6,462 nt of DNA from DRGT01 sp022567895 (GCA_022567895.1 JADFGC010000063.1:1-6462); one strand, 5' to 3'. Positions 1 through 6,121 are shown, numbered from the stretch's first letter. A program made the numbers and translations. Notes: a model not told the origin generated them from the letters alone.

Positions 1-290
1 CCATACTCTATAGTGTATGAAAGTTTAGTAGTTTTTCCCGGAAGCTTTCCAGCTTTTCTTATCATTATCATTCCCTTATTGTACCGAACAGCCATTGCCA
101 TTGCAAGCAAAAATCCTCTTGATTCTATTCCAGCAAAAATATCAATATTGTTTGGATGAAAATGTTTGGTTAGCTCATCAACAACATACGATAAAGCTTG
201 AGGGTTTTTTAGAATTGGACTAAAATCTCTAAATAAAATTCCCTTTTTTGGAAAGCCTTGATATTCAGTAATAATTTCTTTAAGATTCAC
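1..290 (-). CDS. apt: Adenine phosphoribosyltransferase, N-terminal part (3' end outside window)
   Basis: This enzyme salvages adenine in the cytoplasm by joining it to PRPP to give AMP and pyrophosphate. The first 96 residues are present. They show the typical APT start FPKKGILFRDFSPIL (residues 13-27), the GIESRGFLLA segment (54-63) and RKAGKLPGKTTKLSY (78-92), which matches the RxxGKLPG region of the family. The PRPP-binding loop lies further downstream, beyond the window edge. The start is GTG at 290. It is the only ATG, GTG or TTG between the in-frame TAG at 327-329 and the conserved domain, and it puts the first conserved block at the usual distance. No Shine-Dalgarno is seen, so a leaderless transcript is plausible. 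The gene lies 45 nt downstream of the secreted-protein gene on the same strand, but a likely terminator lies between them. Confidence 0.95.
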   Translation of the reverse strand, partial: MNLKEIITEYQGFPKKGILFRDFSPILKNPQALSYVVDELTKHFHPNNIDIFAGIESRGFLLAMAMAVRYNKGMIMIRKAGKLPGKTTKLSYTIEY

Positions 291-312
291 GTAAAGGAAG
301 CAAAATTTCAGG

Positions 313-320
313 AATAAAAA
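313..320 (-). promoter_or_regulatory. Possible TATA element for apt
   Basis: The minus strand reads TTTTTATT here, centred about 26-27 nt upstream of the apt GTG at 290. That is the spacing expected if apt is transcribed as a leaderless mRNA. The element is weak, and it overlaps the T-tract of the terminator assigned to the upstream gene, so the same bases may serve both roles or only one. Confidence 0.3.
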
Positions 321-337
321 TTGTTTCTACAACAATT
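313..337 (-). terminator. Hairpin plus T-tract after the secreted-protein gene
   Basis: On the minus strand a perfect 7-bp stem AATTGTT / AACAATT (337-331 and 325-319) with a 5-nt loop is followed at once by a T-rich run (TTTATT, 318-313). The TAA stop of the upstream gene (338-336) overlaps the left arm. Archaeal termination depends mainly on the U-tract; the AT-only stem is weak, so the hairpin itself may contribute little. Confidence 0.45.
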
Positions 338-2474
338 ATTCTAAAACAAAAGTTGTTTCGGCTTGATTAAATGCATCATGAACCTTGATGGTGTAAACTC
401 CAGGTGGGGCATCCTTTGGTATTGGCCAAGGCATATTGAGTTCACCTGCGGAAGATGCTGGGAAACTCAATTCAGCTATTATTTTTCCATCAGTGTCGAA
501 TATATCAATAAAAACACTTTGTGCAGCTCCTATTACTCTAATTTTCACAATTTTTCCTATTGTTGGCATTGATTCAATACTTTCAACAAAAACTATCATT
601 CCTGTTTCCTCAGATGTAAGTACTTCAAAATCGGTTTCAACAAAATTAGGACCACTTACAGCTTTTATTTTCCAAACACCAATCTTTGCGTCTGATGGAA
701 CTCTAAACCGGTCTTCTGAAAGAGTACCTACTTTGTTTGTGAAAGTTTCCCTAGTTTTAACCTCTTTTCCATCTGGATCATACAATGTTAACGTGATTAT
801 AATGTTAGAGCCAGAATTTCCTAAAATCAAAATTGGGTCCCCTGGTTTGTAGGTATCTTTTGTTGTACTAATTTTAATTGGGCCTGAACCCTTTTGTAAT
901 CCTACTGAAAAAACCTCTATATCTTGTGAAGTTCCTCTAATTATCACAGTTGTATAAACACCAGAACCATAACCAGTCAAATCTAATTCATAATCTTTCT
1001 TACCGTCAGGCCCAAGAGTTATTGTATCGTCAAACACGGCTTTATCAGAAGGATTAATAATTAACAGAGATACCTTTGTTAACGCTTCACCACTAATTGA
1101 AATAATTGCAGTTTCACCAGCTTTGTAGTTTAGTTTATCCATTTTTGTAATGTACTGTTCTTCAGGAGGTGCACCAAGTCCAACTGAAATAATTTCTGAC
1201 TTGTCACCTTGAAATGCAATTACGGTATATGTTCCCTTTATTGATGATAGTTCTGTAGAAAATTCAAATTCAAAGAACCCATCACTTTCAGGTTGTATTA
1301 TATCTGAAAAAATCTCAACCCCTTGTGGACTTTCTATAATGATCTCGATTTTTTTACTTGGTAATGCCGTTCCATTAAATGTTAAAACTTCTCCTGGCTG
1401 AAAAACTATTTTTGATGGAATAATTTGGATTGTCTTTGATGATTTGACAGTCCAACTTCTAAGAATTGTATCATTTCCATCAGATATTTCAGCAGAGTAT
1501 TCGCCTAAAGGTGTATCAAGCGGTACAATTGTTTCAAAAGACCATTTTCCCTGTTGGGAAACTGATGCTGCCTCTGAAGTAATCGTATTTCCATTCGAAT
1601 CTATAATCTCAGCAGTAATAGTTCCACCTGGACTTCCTGTGCCTGAAATTAACAGCACATCACCTGGATTAATTGTTAATGGCAAACCAGTAATTGTTAA
1701 TTTAACATCTTCTTCAGCCATTCTAGCTTCCTCTCCACTAAGTCTAATGCTTATTGTTTTTTCATTTCCTTGATTATCTTTTACAATAAAATTCACTCTA
1801 TCTACTTTTCCTTCAGGAATTTTTGTTGTTAACATAAAATGACCATTTTCATCAGTCACAAAAGATTCTAAGAATTGTTTGTTTATGTATAATTTAAATT
1901 CTTGATTTGAACTGAACTGTTCTCCAGTTACTCTTATTGTGCCGCCAACATTTGGTTTGTCAGGAATTAATCTAAATTTTGAATCTGATAAAATTCCTGC
2001 ATCACCACTTGATGTTGGTTTGCCATTTTTGATTATTGGTTTTGATGGAGTTTCAGTTACCAAAGTTTTTCCTATTTGTAATTCGTTTGAATTTTTATCA
2101 ACTGCTTTCCAGTTTATTCCTGGTTGAGTTTTGTCAGTTTTAACTCCAAATTTTACTGATTGGCCAGGTTTTATTGGATCTGTTGCAGTAAATATGATCA
2201 CACCTTGAGGAGTTTTTTCTCCAGTCCAACCTTTTTCCGTCTTAAAAGATTTGAACGAATTATCTGCACCAAGCCAAATCCTAAATGTTTCAATGTCCGT
2301 CTTTCCATTATTTTCAAATTGAATAATTGTAGTTTCCTCAAAACCAATACTTTTTGCAGCTACAACTTTTTCTTGAGCAACAATTTCATTTAGAGAAAAA
2401 ATTCCAAACATTGATGCCACAAGTAAAAGCGAAAGAAAAACGCCCCCTACAAAGGAACTATGCATATTATTCAC
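336..2474 (-). CDS. Secreted multi-domain Ig-like (beta-sandwich) repeat protein
   Basis: The function is unknown; it is probably an exported cell-surface or extracellular protein. Residues 1-34 form a Sec-type signal peptide: a hydrophobic core at about 9-27 ends near VAQ-EK. Residues about 41-140 are a distinct N-terminal domain. From about 165 to the end there are six modules of roughly 90 residues. Each opens with a P-x-x-G turn and a following G (PNVGGTIRVTG 174-184, NPGDVLLISG 269-278, QPGEVLTFNG 359-368, KAGETAIISISG 451-462, KPGDPILILG 543-552, and a degenerate TIGKIVKIRVIG 638-649). Five close with a G-x-[YW] strand (LGEY, KGTY, SGVY, IGVW, PGVY). The protein has no cysteine, no C-terminal membrane helix and no sorting signal that I can see. 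The start is GTG 2474, because GGAGGT lies 8 nt upstream; the ATG at 2465 (codon 4) is the alternative but is 17 nt from that site. Such proteins are common in Thaumarchaeota and may serve in adhesion, but that is inference. Confidence 0.85.
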   Translation of the reverse strand: MNNMHSSFVGGVFLSLLLVASMFGIFSLNEIVAQEKVVAAKSIGFEETTIIQFENNGKTDIETFRIWLGADNSFKSFKTEKGWTGEKTPQGVIIFTATDPIKPGQSVKFGVKTDKTQPGINWKAVDKNSNELQIGKTLVTETPSKPIIKNGKPTSSGDAGILSDSKFRLIPDKPNVGGTIRVTGEQFSSNQEFKLYINKQFLESFVTDENGHFMLTTKIPEGKVDRVNFIVKDNQGNEKTISIRLSGEEARMAEEDVKLTITGLPLTINPGDVLLISGTGSPGGTITAEIIDSNGNTITSEAASVSQQGKWSFETIVPLDTPLGEYSAEISDGNDTILRSWTVKSSKTIQIIPSKIVFQPGEVLTFNGTALPSKKIEIIIESPQGVEIFSDIIQPESDGFFEFEFSTELSSIKGTYTVIAFQGDKSEIISVGLGAPPEEQYITKMDKLNYKAGETAIISISGEALTKVSLLIINPSDKAVFDDTITLGPDGKKDYELDLTGYGSGVYTTVIIRGTSQDIEVFSVGLQKGSGPIKISTTKDTYKPGDPILILGNSGSNIIITLTLYDPDGKEVKTRETFTNKVGTLSEDRFRVPSDAKIGVWKIKAVSGPNFVETDFEVLTSEETGMIVFVESIESMPTIGKIVKIRVIGAAQSVFIDIFDTDGKIIAELSFPASSAGELNMPWPIPKDAPPGVYTIKVHDAFNQAETTFVLE
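339..1958 (-). repeat. Six degenerate ~90-residue Ig-like modules (protein-level repeat)
   Basis: The P-x-x-G turns that open each module sit near residues 175, 270, 359, 452, 545 and 638, giving periods of about 95, 89, 93, 93 and 93 residues. The modules have diverged strongly in sequence and show no obvious DNA-level identity, so this is an old internal duplication rather than a recent expansion. Confidence 0.6.
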
Positions 2475-2482
2475 CGATTCTT

Positions 2483-2488
2483 ACCTCC
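2483..2488 (-). promoter_or_regulatory. Shine-Dalgarno GGAGGT that decides the GTG start at 2474
   Basis: The minus strand carries GGAGGT, a perfect match to the anti-Shine-Dalgarno, with 8 nt to the GTG at 2474 and 17 nt to the in-frame ATG at 2465. The spacing favours the GTG start. It shows that this gene has a leadered transcript, unlike several neighbours. Confidence 0.8.
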
Positions 2489-2520
2489 AAATTAAATCTT
2501 AATCAACTTTTACCAAGTTC

Positions 2521-2532
2521 ATATTTTTTAAT
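2521..2532 (-). promoter_or_regulatory. TATA-like promoter element for the secreted-protein gene
   Basis: The minus strand reads ATTAAAAAATAT in the 98-nt gap after the OLD gene. A start about 25 nt downstream would fall near 2499, leaving a leader of about 25 nt that contains the Shine-Dalgarno. This suggests transcription independent of the OLD gene. A short T-run at about 2540-2545 just upstream could end the OLD transcript, but no hairpin is evident. Confidence 0.45.
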
Positions 2533-2572
2533 TCTGGAAAAATTCTTAGTAAAGCTAATTAACTGATTCGAG

Positions 2573-4666
2573 TCAAACCCTAGCCTTTGGAACCTTGTTT
2601 TTATCATCCTTTGAAACAAAATCTTTATGCTGCCTAATTCGTTCTGCAATCATTCGATATAAAGACCTGAATTGGTCTTTTGTTTTGTCTGTGAGAAATC
2701 CAGCCTCACCAAGAGAGATTTTCTCACAAATGTATCTCGTAATCTCCTCATTATCAAAATTGCCCCAGTCGTCTTCTCTATGCTCTTCCCAAATAGACTG
2801 AAGATTTTCCAAAACCCCGCTTTTGTTCTTAGCCTTTACCTCATCTACTGTAAGATTACTGAATCCTTCTTGTCTAAGCTTGATTTCATATGTTTGATTT
2901 ACCGCATGAAGATAGTCTTCAAGCACCATATAATCCTCAATTGATTGAAGGGATTTGCTCTCTCTTTCAAAGAATATGGTCTGAACTTTGGAAAATTCAT
3001 TTGCCACCAATTGTGCAGAAATTTGTTTTGATTCATAACTATTATCCAATAAAACAAAAGTTCTGTAACCATGATTTCTATAGAAGATTGCAAGTGGTAA
3101 CACTGAATTTTTGTTAAATGCAGCTACAACATTTAGTGGATTCATAGAGATGTTAGGATCTTGCAGAAACTTATCAAAAGCATTAAGATACATACTATCA
3201 GACATTGTTTCTACAATTATAATTGGTCTAGAATTTGTTCCAATTTCTCTATCAACAATTGATTCAACTAACCCCTTTGATAATCCATAAAGAATTGGAA
3301 TTAGTGTTTTATCATCTGCATTCCAATAATCGTAAAATATTCTACTAAGATGTTTTCTTTTATCTAATTCTACAACCAAAAGATTTCCAGGAGTGTAATC
3401 AAATATCATAAATGGTGAATGCGTTGCATAAAGAACTTGATTAGAACCTGCAAGATTTTTTAACAAATCAGAAATTCCAATTTGCTGAGTTGGATGCAAA
3501 TTTCTTGCTGGTTCATCGAGCAAAAGAATTGCTTCTTTTAATTCAGCTCTTTGTGTTTCAGCTGCAAAATTTACAATGAATGAAAAGGTCCACATGAAAC
3601 CTTCGCCCCTTCTATTTAACAGACCAGTATTGGTTATTGTTCCATCCCTATGCACATCAGAAATTACAACACTCATAATATTTCCAGGCAGATATCTCAA
3701 ATCCACATGAATTGGGTCTCCTTTCCAGGCTGGATTTATTCTGTTAGTTAATCTCTTACTTGCCATATTTAGGAACTTGATTAATTTTGAAGGACTGTCT
3801 CTTAATCTGTCCATTTCATTAATGTCCAACTCTGCTAAATAGAACAAATTTCGAACAGTTTCTGCTCTATCAAATTCCTCTATGTATTCAATTCCTTCTC
3901 TATGTTCCCCTCTTTCCGCTTGTTGATATTCATTGAGCTTGATATTTCCAAAAATTTTCTTGTAATCTGAAAAATACACAAAACGTGGATGCAAATCGCT
4001 TTCAATAAAATTCTCTAGCGCATTCCGATCAGTTGTACCTTTTAGTAGGTTTGAAAATTGGTTTTCAGGTTTTGCATAGATTTTTTTCCATTCTTCAATT
4101 ACCCTTGGTTCTTCTGTAGCAGCTACATGGACATTATTACTAAACTCTGCCATTTCGCTGTCAAAAACCTCTTGACTTTTTGGTGGTTTACCTTCAAAAA
4201 ATTTAGTCTTTAGCTGAATGCGAATGTGATTTGGTATAGTTTCTAAGAAATTGAAGATCTTTTCAGTAAAGTTTTCCCATGAATTGATTCCCTTATTTAC
4301 CTCATCACTAATTTCGACATTTCCAAAATCATATTGTGTATTTGGATTTTTATTTGTTCTAAAAATTCTAACTTTTTTTATTTCAGGAATGTTTGGAAAT
4401 TTTTCTTTTATTAAACTAATTTCTTTTAGACTTAGTTCAAACTCTCCTTCCACTAACTTTATCTCAGACTTTAATTCTTCAGACATTTCATCACAAAGGT
4501 CAAGATCTGAAACTACTTCATCTCTGTTTAGTAATGTTAATGCTTGAAGAATTGTAGTCTTACCACTTTCGTTTCTTCCAATAAAAGCTGCTAAATCTCC
4601 GACAGTTATTTCTCCAGAGTCATGAATACAGCGATATGCACATACCCTAAATTTTCTTAGACGCAT
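2573..4666 (-). CDS. OLD-family AAA ATPase with C-terminal TOPRIM-like domain
   Basis: This is an ABC/SMC-type ATPase of the OLD (overcoming lysogenization defect) family, whose members are ATP-dependent nucleases often linked to phage defence or DNA repair. Numbering is from the ATG at 4666. The protein opens with MRLRKFRVCAYRCIHDSGEI, then Walker A GRNESGKT (30-37), a large insert (about 50-330), a signature-like RRGEGF (352-357), Walker B LLLDEP (381-386) with RNLHP after it, and the H-loop ATHSP (414-418). The TOPRIM-like part has VETMSD (485-490), LLDNS (539-543) and SIEDYMVLEDY (575-585). The normal DxD reads DNS, and the glycines usual around these motifs are missing, so nuclease activity may be altered. 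An in-frame GTG at 4777 would add 37 residues that do not resemble the family, and it would run into the divergent gene, so I chose the ATG. No helicase (Gabija-type) or other partner is nearby, which fits a stand-alone, class 1-like arrangement. The biological role is not shown by the sequence. Confidence 0.88.
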   Translation of the reverse strand: MRLRKFRVCAYRCIHDSGEITVGDLAAFIGRNESGKTTILQALTLLNRDEVVSDLDLCDEMSEELKSEIKLVEGEFELSLKEISLIKEKFPNIPEIKKVRIFRTNKNPNTQYDFGNVEISDEVNKGINSWENFTEKIFNFLETIPNHIRIQLKTKFFEGKPPKSQEVFDSEMAEFSNNVHVAATEEPRVIEEWKKIYAKPENQFSNLLKGTTDRNALENFIESDLHPRFVYFSDYKKIFGNIKLNEYQQAERGEHREGIEYIEEFDRAETVRNLFYLAELDINEMDRLRDSPSKLIKFLNMASKRLTNRINPAWKGDPIHVDLRYLPGNIMSVVISDVHRDGTITNTGLLNRRGEGFMWTFSFIVNFAAETQRAELKEAILLLDEPARNLHPTQQIGISDLLKNLAGSNQVLYATHSPFMIFDYTPGNLLVVELDKRKHLSRIFYDYWNADDKTLIPILYGLSKGLVESIVDREIGTNSRPIIIVETMSDSMYLNAFDKFLQDPNISMNPLNVVAAFNKNSVLPLAIFYRNHGYRTFVLLDNSYESKQISAQLVANEFSKVQTIFFERESKSLQSIEDYMVLEDYLHAVNQTYEIKLRQEGFSNLTVDEVKAKNKSGVLENLQSIWEEHREDDWGNFDNEEITRYICEKISLGEAGFLTDKTKDQFRSLYRMIAERIRQHKDFVSKDDKNKVPKARV

Positions 4667-4769
4667 CAGCTGAATATTTGATCGGCTTTCATTTAACCGC
4701 TTCGTCAAATTTATTCGCACAATTCGGTTTGCTAAATAGATATAAGGGAACAAAAGTTGTACATTCGAA
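4667..4769. promoter_or_regulatory. Divergent promoter region between the OLD gene and the small membrane-protein gene
   Basis: This 103-nt non-coding spacer separates the two divergent gene groups. For the minus-strand gene there are two weak TATA-like candidates: GGTTAAATG around 4690-4698, placed for a leaderless start at 4666, and AATAAATTT at about 4708-4716, placed for a short leader. The plus-strand promoter is listed separately. No clear operator repeat is seen inside the spacer. Confidence 0.5.
4738..4746 (+). promoter_or_regulatory. TATA box for the small membrane-protein gene
   Basis: AGATATAAG is centred about 28 nt upstream of the GTG at 4770. That is close to the 25-28 nt usual between an archaeal TATA box and the transcription start. 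Transcription would then begin at or within a few bases of the start codon, giving a leaderless mRNA. No Shine-Dalgarno is present, which agrees. Confidence 0.6.
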
Positions 4770-5237
4770 GTGGCCACTAGAGCGATAGTTTATGTAGTTT
4801 TTCTTTTACCTATAATTTCTTCAATTGTTTTTGGTACATTAGTTTTGAATGGTATTCTAATTGAAAAACCAGAACGTGAACTAAATATGTGGCAATTTGA
4901 TTCAGATTTTGTATCAGGTCATGATATTGAAATTCTAGGACTAGAAAAACAATATTCTACGTCCGAATCTGTTGAAATCCAAGTATTAATTGATGACTCT
5001 CTCTTTGATTGTGGGGATCTTTACATTACAATTTATGATGTAAGCTCCTTTTCAAAGCAAGTAGTTACTCAGAGTGGATTTTTTGATCAGTGCTTTGAAA
5101 AAAATAATTTATCGCTGCCCGTGGGAGATGAATTTTCAGTAGTCGTTGATCCTGGAAATTACGAAATTGTTATTCAAATGGTTGATGAGAATGGCAAAAA
5201 CAGCATTTCAACTAGTGCGAAATTTACTGTAAAGTAG
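4770..5237 (+). CDS. Small membrane-anchored protein with one extracytoplasmic beta-sandwich-like domain
   Basis: I do not recognise this 155-residue protein as a named family. A hydrophobic segment at about 5-31 after Arg4 looks like an uncleaved N-terminal anchor or a long signal peptide. The rest (about 50-155) alternates in a beta-strand pattern and ends DPGNYEIVIQMVDENGKN...AKFTVK, which resembles the closing strands of Ig-like modules. Two cysteines, Cys81 and Cys108, lie in the exported part and could form a disulfide. The start is GTG 4770: an in-frame TAA at 4743-4745 excludes anything longer, no other start lies between, and the next ATG (residue 40) would remove the anchor. The TATA box position supports this start. 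The gene is divergent from the OLD gene and ends 71 nt before the TFE-beta gene, which has its own promoter. It is probably a lineage-specific surface protein. Confidence 0.75.
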   Translation: MATRAIVYVVFLLPIISSIVFGTLVLNGILIEKPERELNMWQFDSDFVSGHDIEILGLEKQYSTSESVEIQVLIDDSLFDCGDLYITIYDVSSFSKQVVTQSGFFDQCFEKNNLSLPVGDEFSVVVDPGNYEIVIQMVDENGKNSISTSAKFTVK

Positions 5238-5249
5238 GAAAAAGGATTG

Positions 5250-5258
5250 TTATATATT
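5250..5258 (+). promoter_or_regulatory. TATA box for the TFE-beta/rlmE operon
   Basis: TTATATATT is a near-consensus archaeal TATA box, preceded by a purine-rich stretch (AAAAAGGA) that could act as BRE. A transcription start about 25 nt downstream, near 5280, would leave a leader of about 30 nt before the ATG at 5309. Confidence 0.7.
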
Positions 5259-5299
5259 GAAATCAAAACGATCGGTGAAAGAAGATATTCTGAATTATT

Positions 5300-5304
5300 G
5301 GTGA
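5300..5304 (+). promoter_or_regulatory. Shine-Dalgarno-like GGTGA before the TFE-beta start
   Basis: GGTGA pairs with the UCACC part of the archaeal 16S 3' end and lies 4 nt before the ATG at 5309. It supports this ATG as the start and a leadered mRNA, in line with the TATA box at 5250-5258. Confidence 0.5.
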
Positions 5305-5308
5305 GTTA

Positions 5309-6121
5309 ATGGAAAAAAATAATGATGCAGTTTCAAAAATAGAAGAGCTAAGAGCTGAGCTAAACGCACTCAAAGATAAGAAAAAGAAAATGGACAAAAA
5401 AACTAAAACAAAAAAAGCTGAGAAAAAAGAAAAGAAAAAACCTGAAGTAAAAAAGAAAGTAGAGGACAAGAAAACAAAAAAAACAGAGAAAAAAGAAAAG
5501 AAAAAAGCTGAAGTTAAAAATATAGTAGAGAAAAAGAAAACAAAAAAAGCTGAGAAAAAAGCTGAAGTTAAAAATATAGTAGAGAAAAAGAAAACAAAAA
5601 AAGCTGAGAAAAAAGAAAAGAAAAAAGCTGAAGTTAAAAATATAGTAGAGAAAAAGAAAACAAAAGAAGAAAAAAAGGAAGAAGAAAAAACTCTTGAAGA
5701 ACAATTAGAAGAACAACTTTCTGATAAAGAAATTGAGAATTTCAAAATTGAAAAAGTCGATATGGAAAAGCTTACACACAGAGTATGTGACATTCTTGTT
5801 GAACGTGAATCTAGTGGAATGATTCAAAGTGAATTATGGAAAAAACTCAAACTTTCAAGCAGAGATGGTTCTAGGCTTGCATTAAAATTAGAAAGAATGG
5901 GAAATATTACAAGAGAAAAAATTCTAGAAAAAGGACGGTGGACCTACAAACTAATCTTAAAGAAAACACCCATTAGTACAACATCTATTGAAAATGCACC
6001 ATGTCTAATCTGTCCAGTAGTACAAAAATGTACATTAGAAGGTGAAATCAGCCCTCGAACATGTGTGTGGATTGAGGAATGGGTTACAACAGGTACTTCA
6101 CAATTAAGGATGAAACAATGA
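5309..6121 (+). CDS. TFE-beta-like transcription factor subunit (RPC34/RPC39 homologue) with lysine-rich N-terminal repeats
   Basis: This is a probable beta subunit of archaeal transcription factor E, the orthologue of RNA polymerase III subunit RPC34/hRPC39. In the known factor it pairs with TFE-alpha and helps open promoter DNA. Residues about 152-218 read as a winged helix (helices at 153-165, 173-181 and 186-197, then the wing EKILEKGRWTYKLIL). The C-terminal tail carries C232-x2-C235-P-x5-C241-x10-C252 followed by W-x3-W, the cysteine pattern of the 4Fe-4S domain in TFE-beta and hRPC39. Residues 8-30 could form a short helix or coiled coil. Residues 21-130 are about half lysine (54 of 110 by hand count) and contain four 22-residue repeats, which is far longer than the short N-terminus I expect for TFE-beta. 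The stop overlaps the rlmE start by four bases. An unrelated winged-helix Fe-S protein is the alternative, but the order of domains and the cysteine spacing favour TFE-beta. Confidence 0.8.
   Translation: MEKNNDAVSKIEELRAELNALKDKKKKMDKKTKTKKAEKKEKKKPEVKKKVEDKKTKKTEKKEKKKAEVKNIVEKKKTKKAEKKAEVKNIVEKKKTKKAEKKEKKKAEVKNIVEKKKTKEEKKEEEKTLEEQLEEQLSDKEIENFKIEKVDMEKLTHRVCDILVERESSGMIQSELWKKLKLSSRDGSRLALKLERMGNITREKILEKGRWTYKLILKKTPISTTSIENAPCLICPVVQKCTLEGEISPRTCVWIEEWVTTGTSQLRMKQ
5417..5668 (+). repeat. In-frame tandem repeat encoding four lysine-rich 22-residue units
   Basis: The consensus unit is AEKKEKKKAEVKNIVEKKKTKK (written once here in two parts: AEKKEKKK, then AEVKNIVEKKKTKK). The copies cover residues 37-58 (diverged), 59-80, 81-98 (lacking the four residues EKKK) and 99-120. 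At DNA level, 5507-5560 and 5561-5614 are a perfect 54-bp tandem duplication, and 5486-5545 equals 5606-5665 over 60 bp. The identity at synonymous positions points to recent duplication by slippage or unequal recombination. The coding strand is mostly purine with many A-runs. Confidence 0.92.
6106..6113 (+). promoter_or_regulatory. Shine-Dalgarno-like AAGGATGA for rlmE inside the TFE-beta gene
   Basis: AAGGATGA, a partial match to the anti-Shine-Dalgarno, lies 4 nt before the ATG at 6118. Together with the ATGA stop/start overlap it suggests that rlmE is translated by re-initiation on the same mRNA. Confidence 0.4.

Noticed and set aside
363..2393. Several plus-strand open frames of 60-140 residues inside the secreted-protein gene
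   Set aside because: The minus-strand frame encodes a coherent signal peptide and repeated modules with a Shine-Dalgarno. The plus-strand frames lack domains and supported starts.
2561..2590. Sequence resembling a tRNA T-arm (TTCGAGTC next to AAACCC)
   Set aside because: No matching stems, acceptor arm or anticodon arm can be built around it, and half of it is the end of the OLD gene.
2573..4666. Gabija GajA assignment for the OLD-family protein
   Set aside because: No GajB-type helicase gene is adjacent on either side, and the protein could belong to another OLD class; only the family-level call is supported.
4667..4777. Longer N-terminus of the OLD protein starting at the GTG at 4777
   Set aside because: The 37 added residues do not resemble the family, would cover the divergent promoter and overlap the plus-strand gene, and the ATG at 4666 begins exactly at the conserved N-terminal strand.
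4980..5200. Possible C/D-box guide RNA signals (TGATGA-like boxes near 4990 and 5180)
   Set aside because: The boxes are in coding sequence and have no matching D box at suitable spacing; single 6-mers occur by chance in AT-rich DNA.
5263..5793. Minus-strand reading frames (5263-5793 and 5360-5704) coding Phe/Ser-rich and Phe/Leu-rich repeats
   Set aside because: They are the antisense of the lysine-rich purine tract of the TFE-beta gene. Low-complexity phenylalanine runs, no start signals and no family resemblance mark them as shadows.
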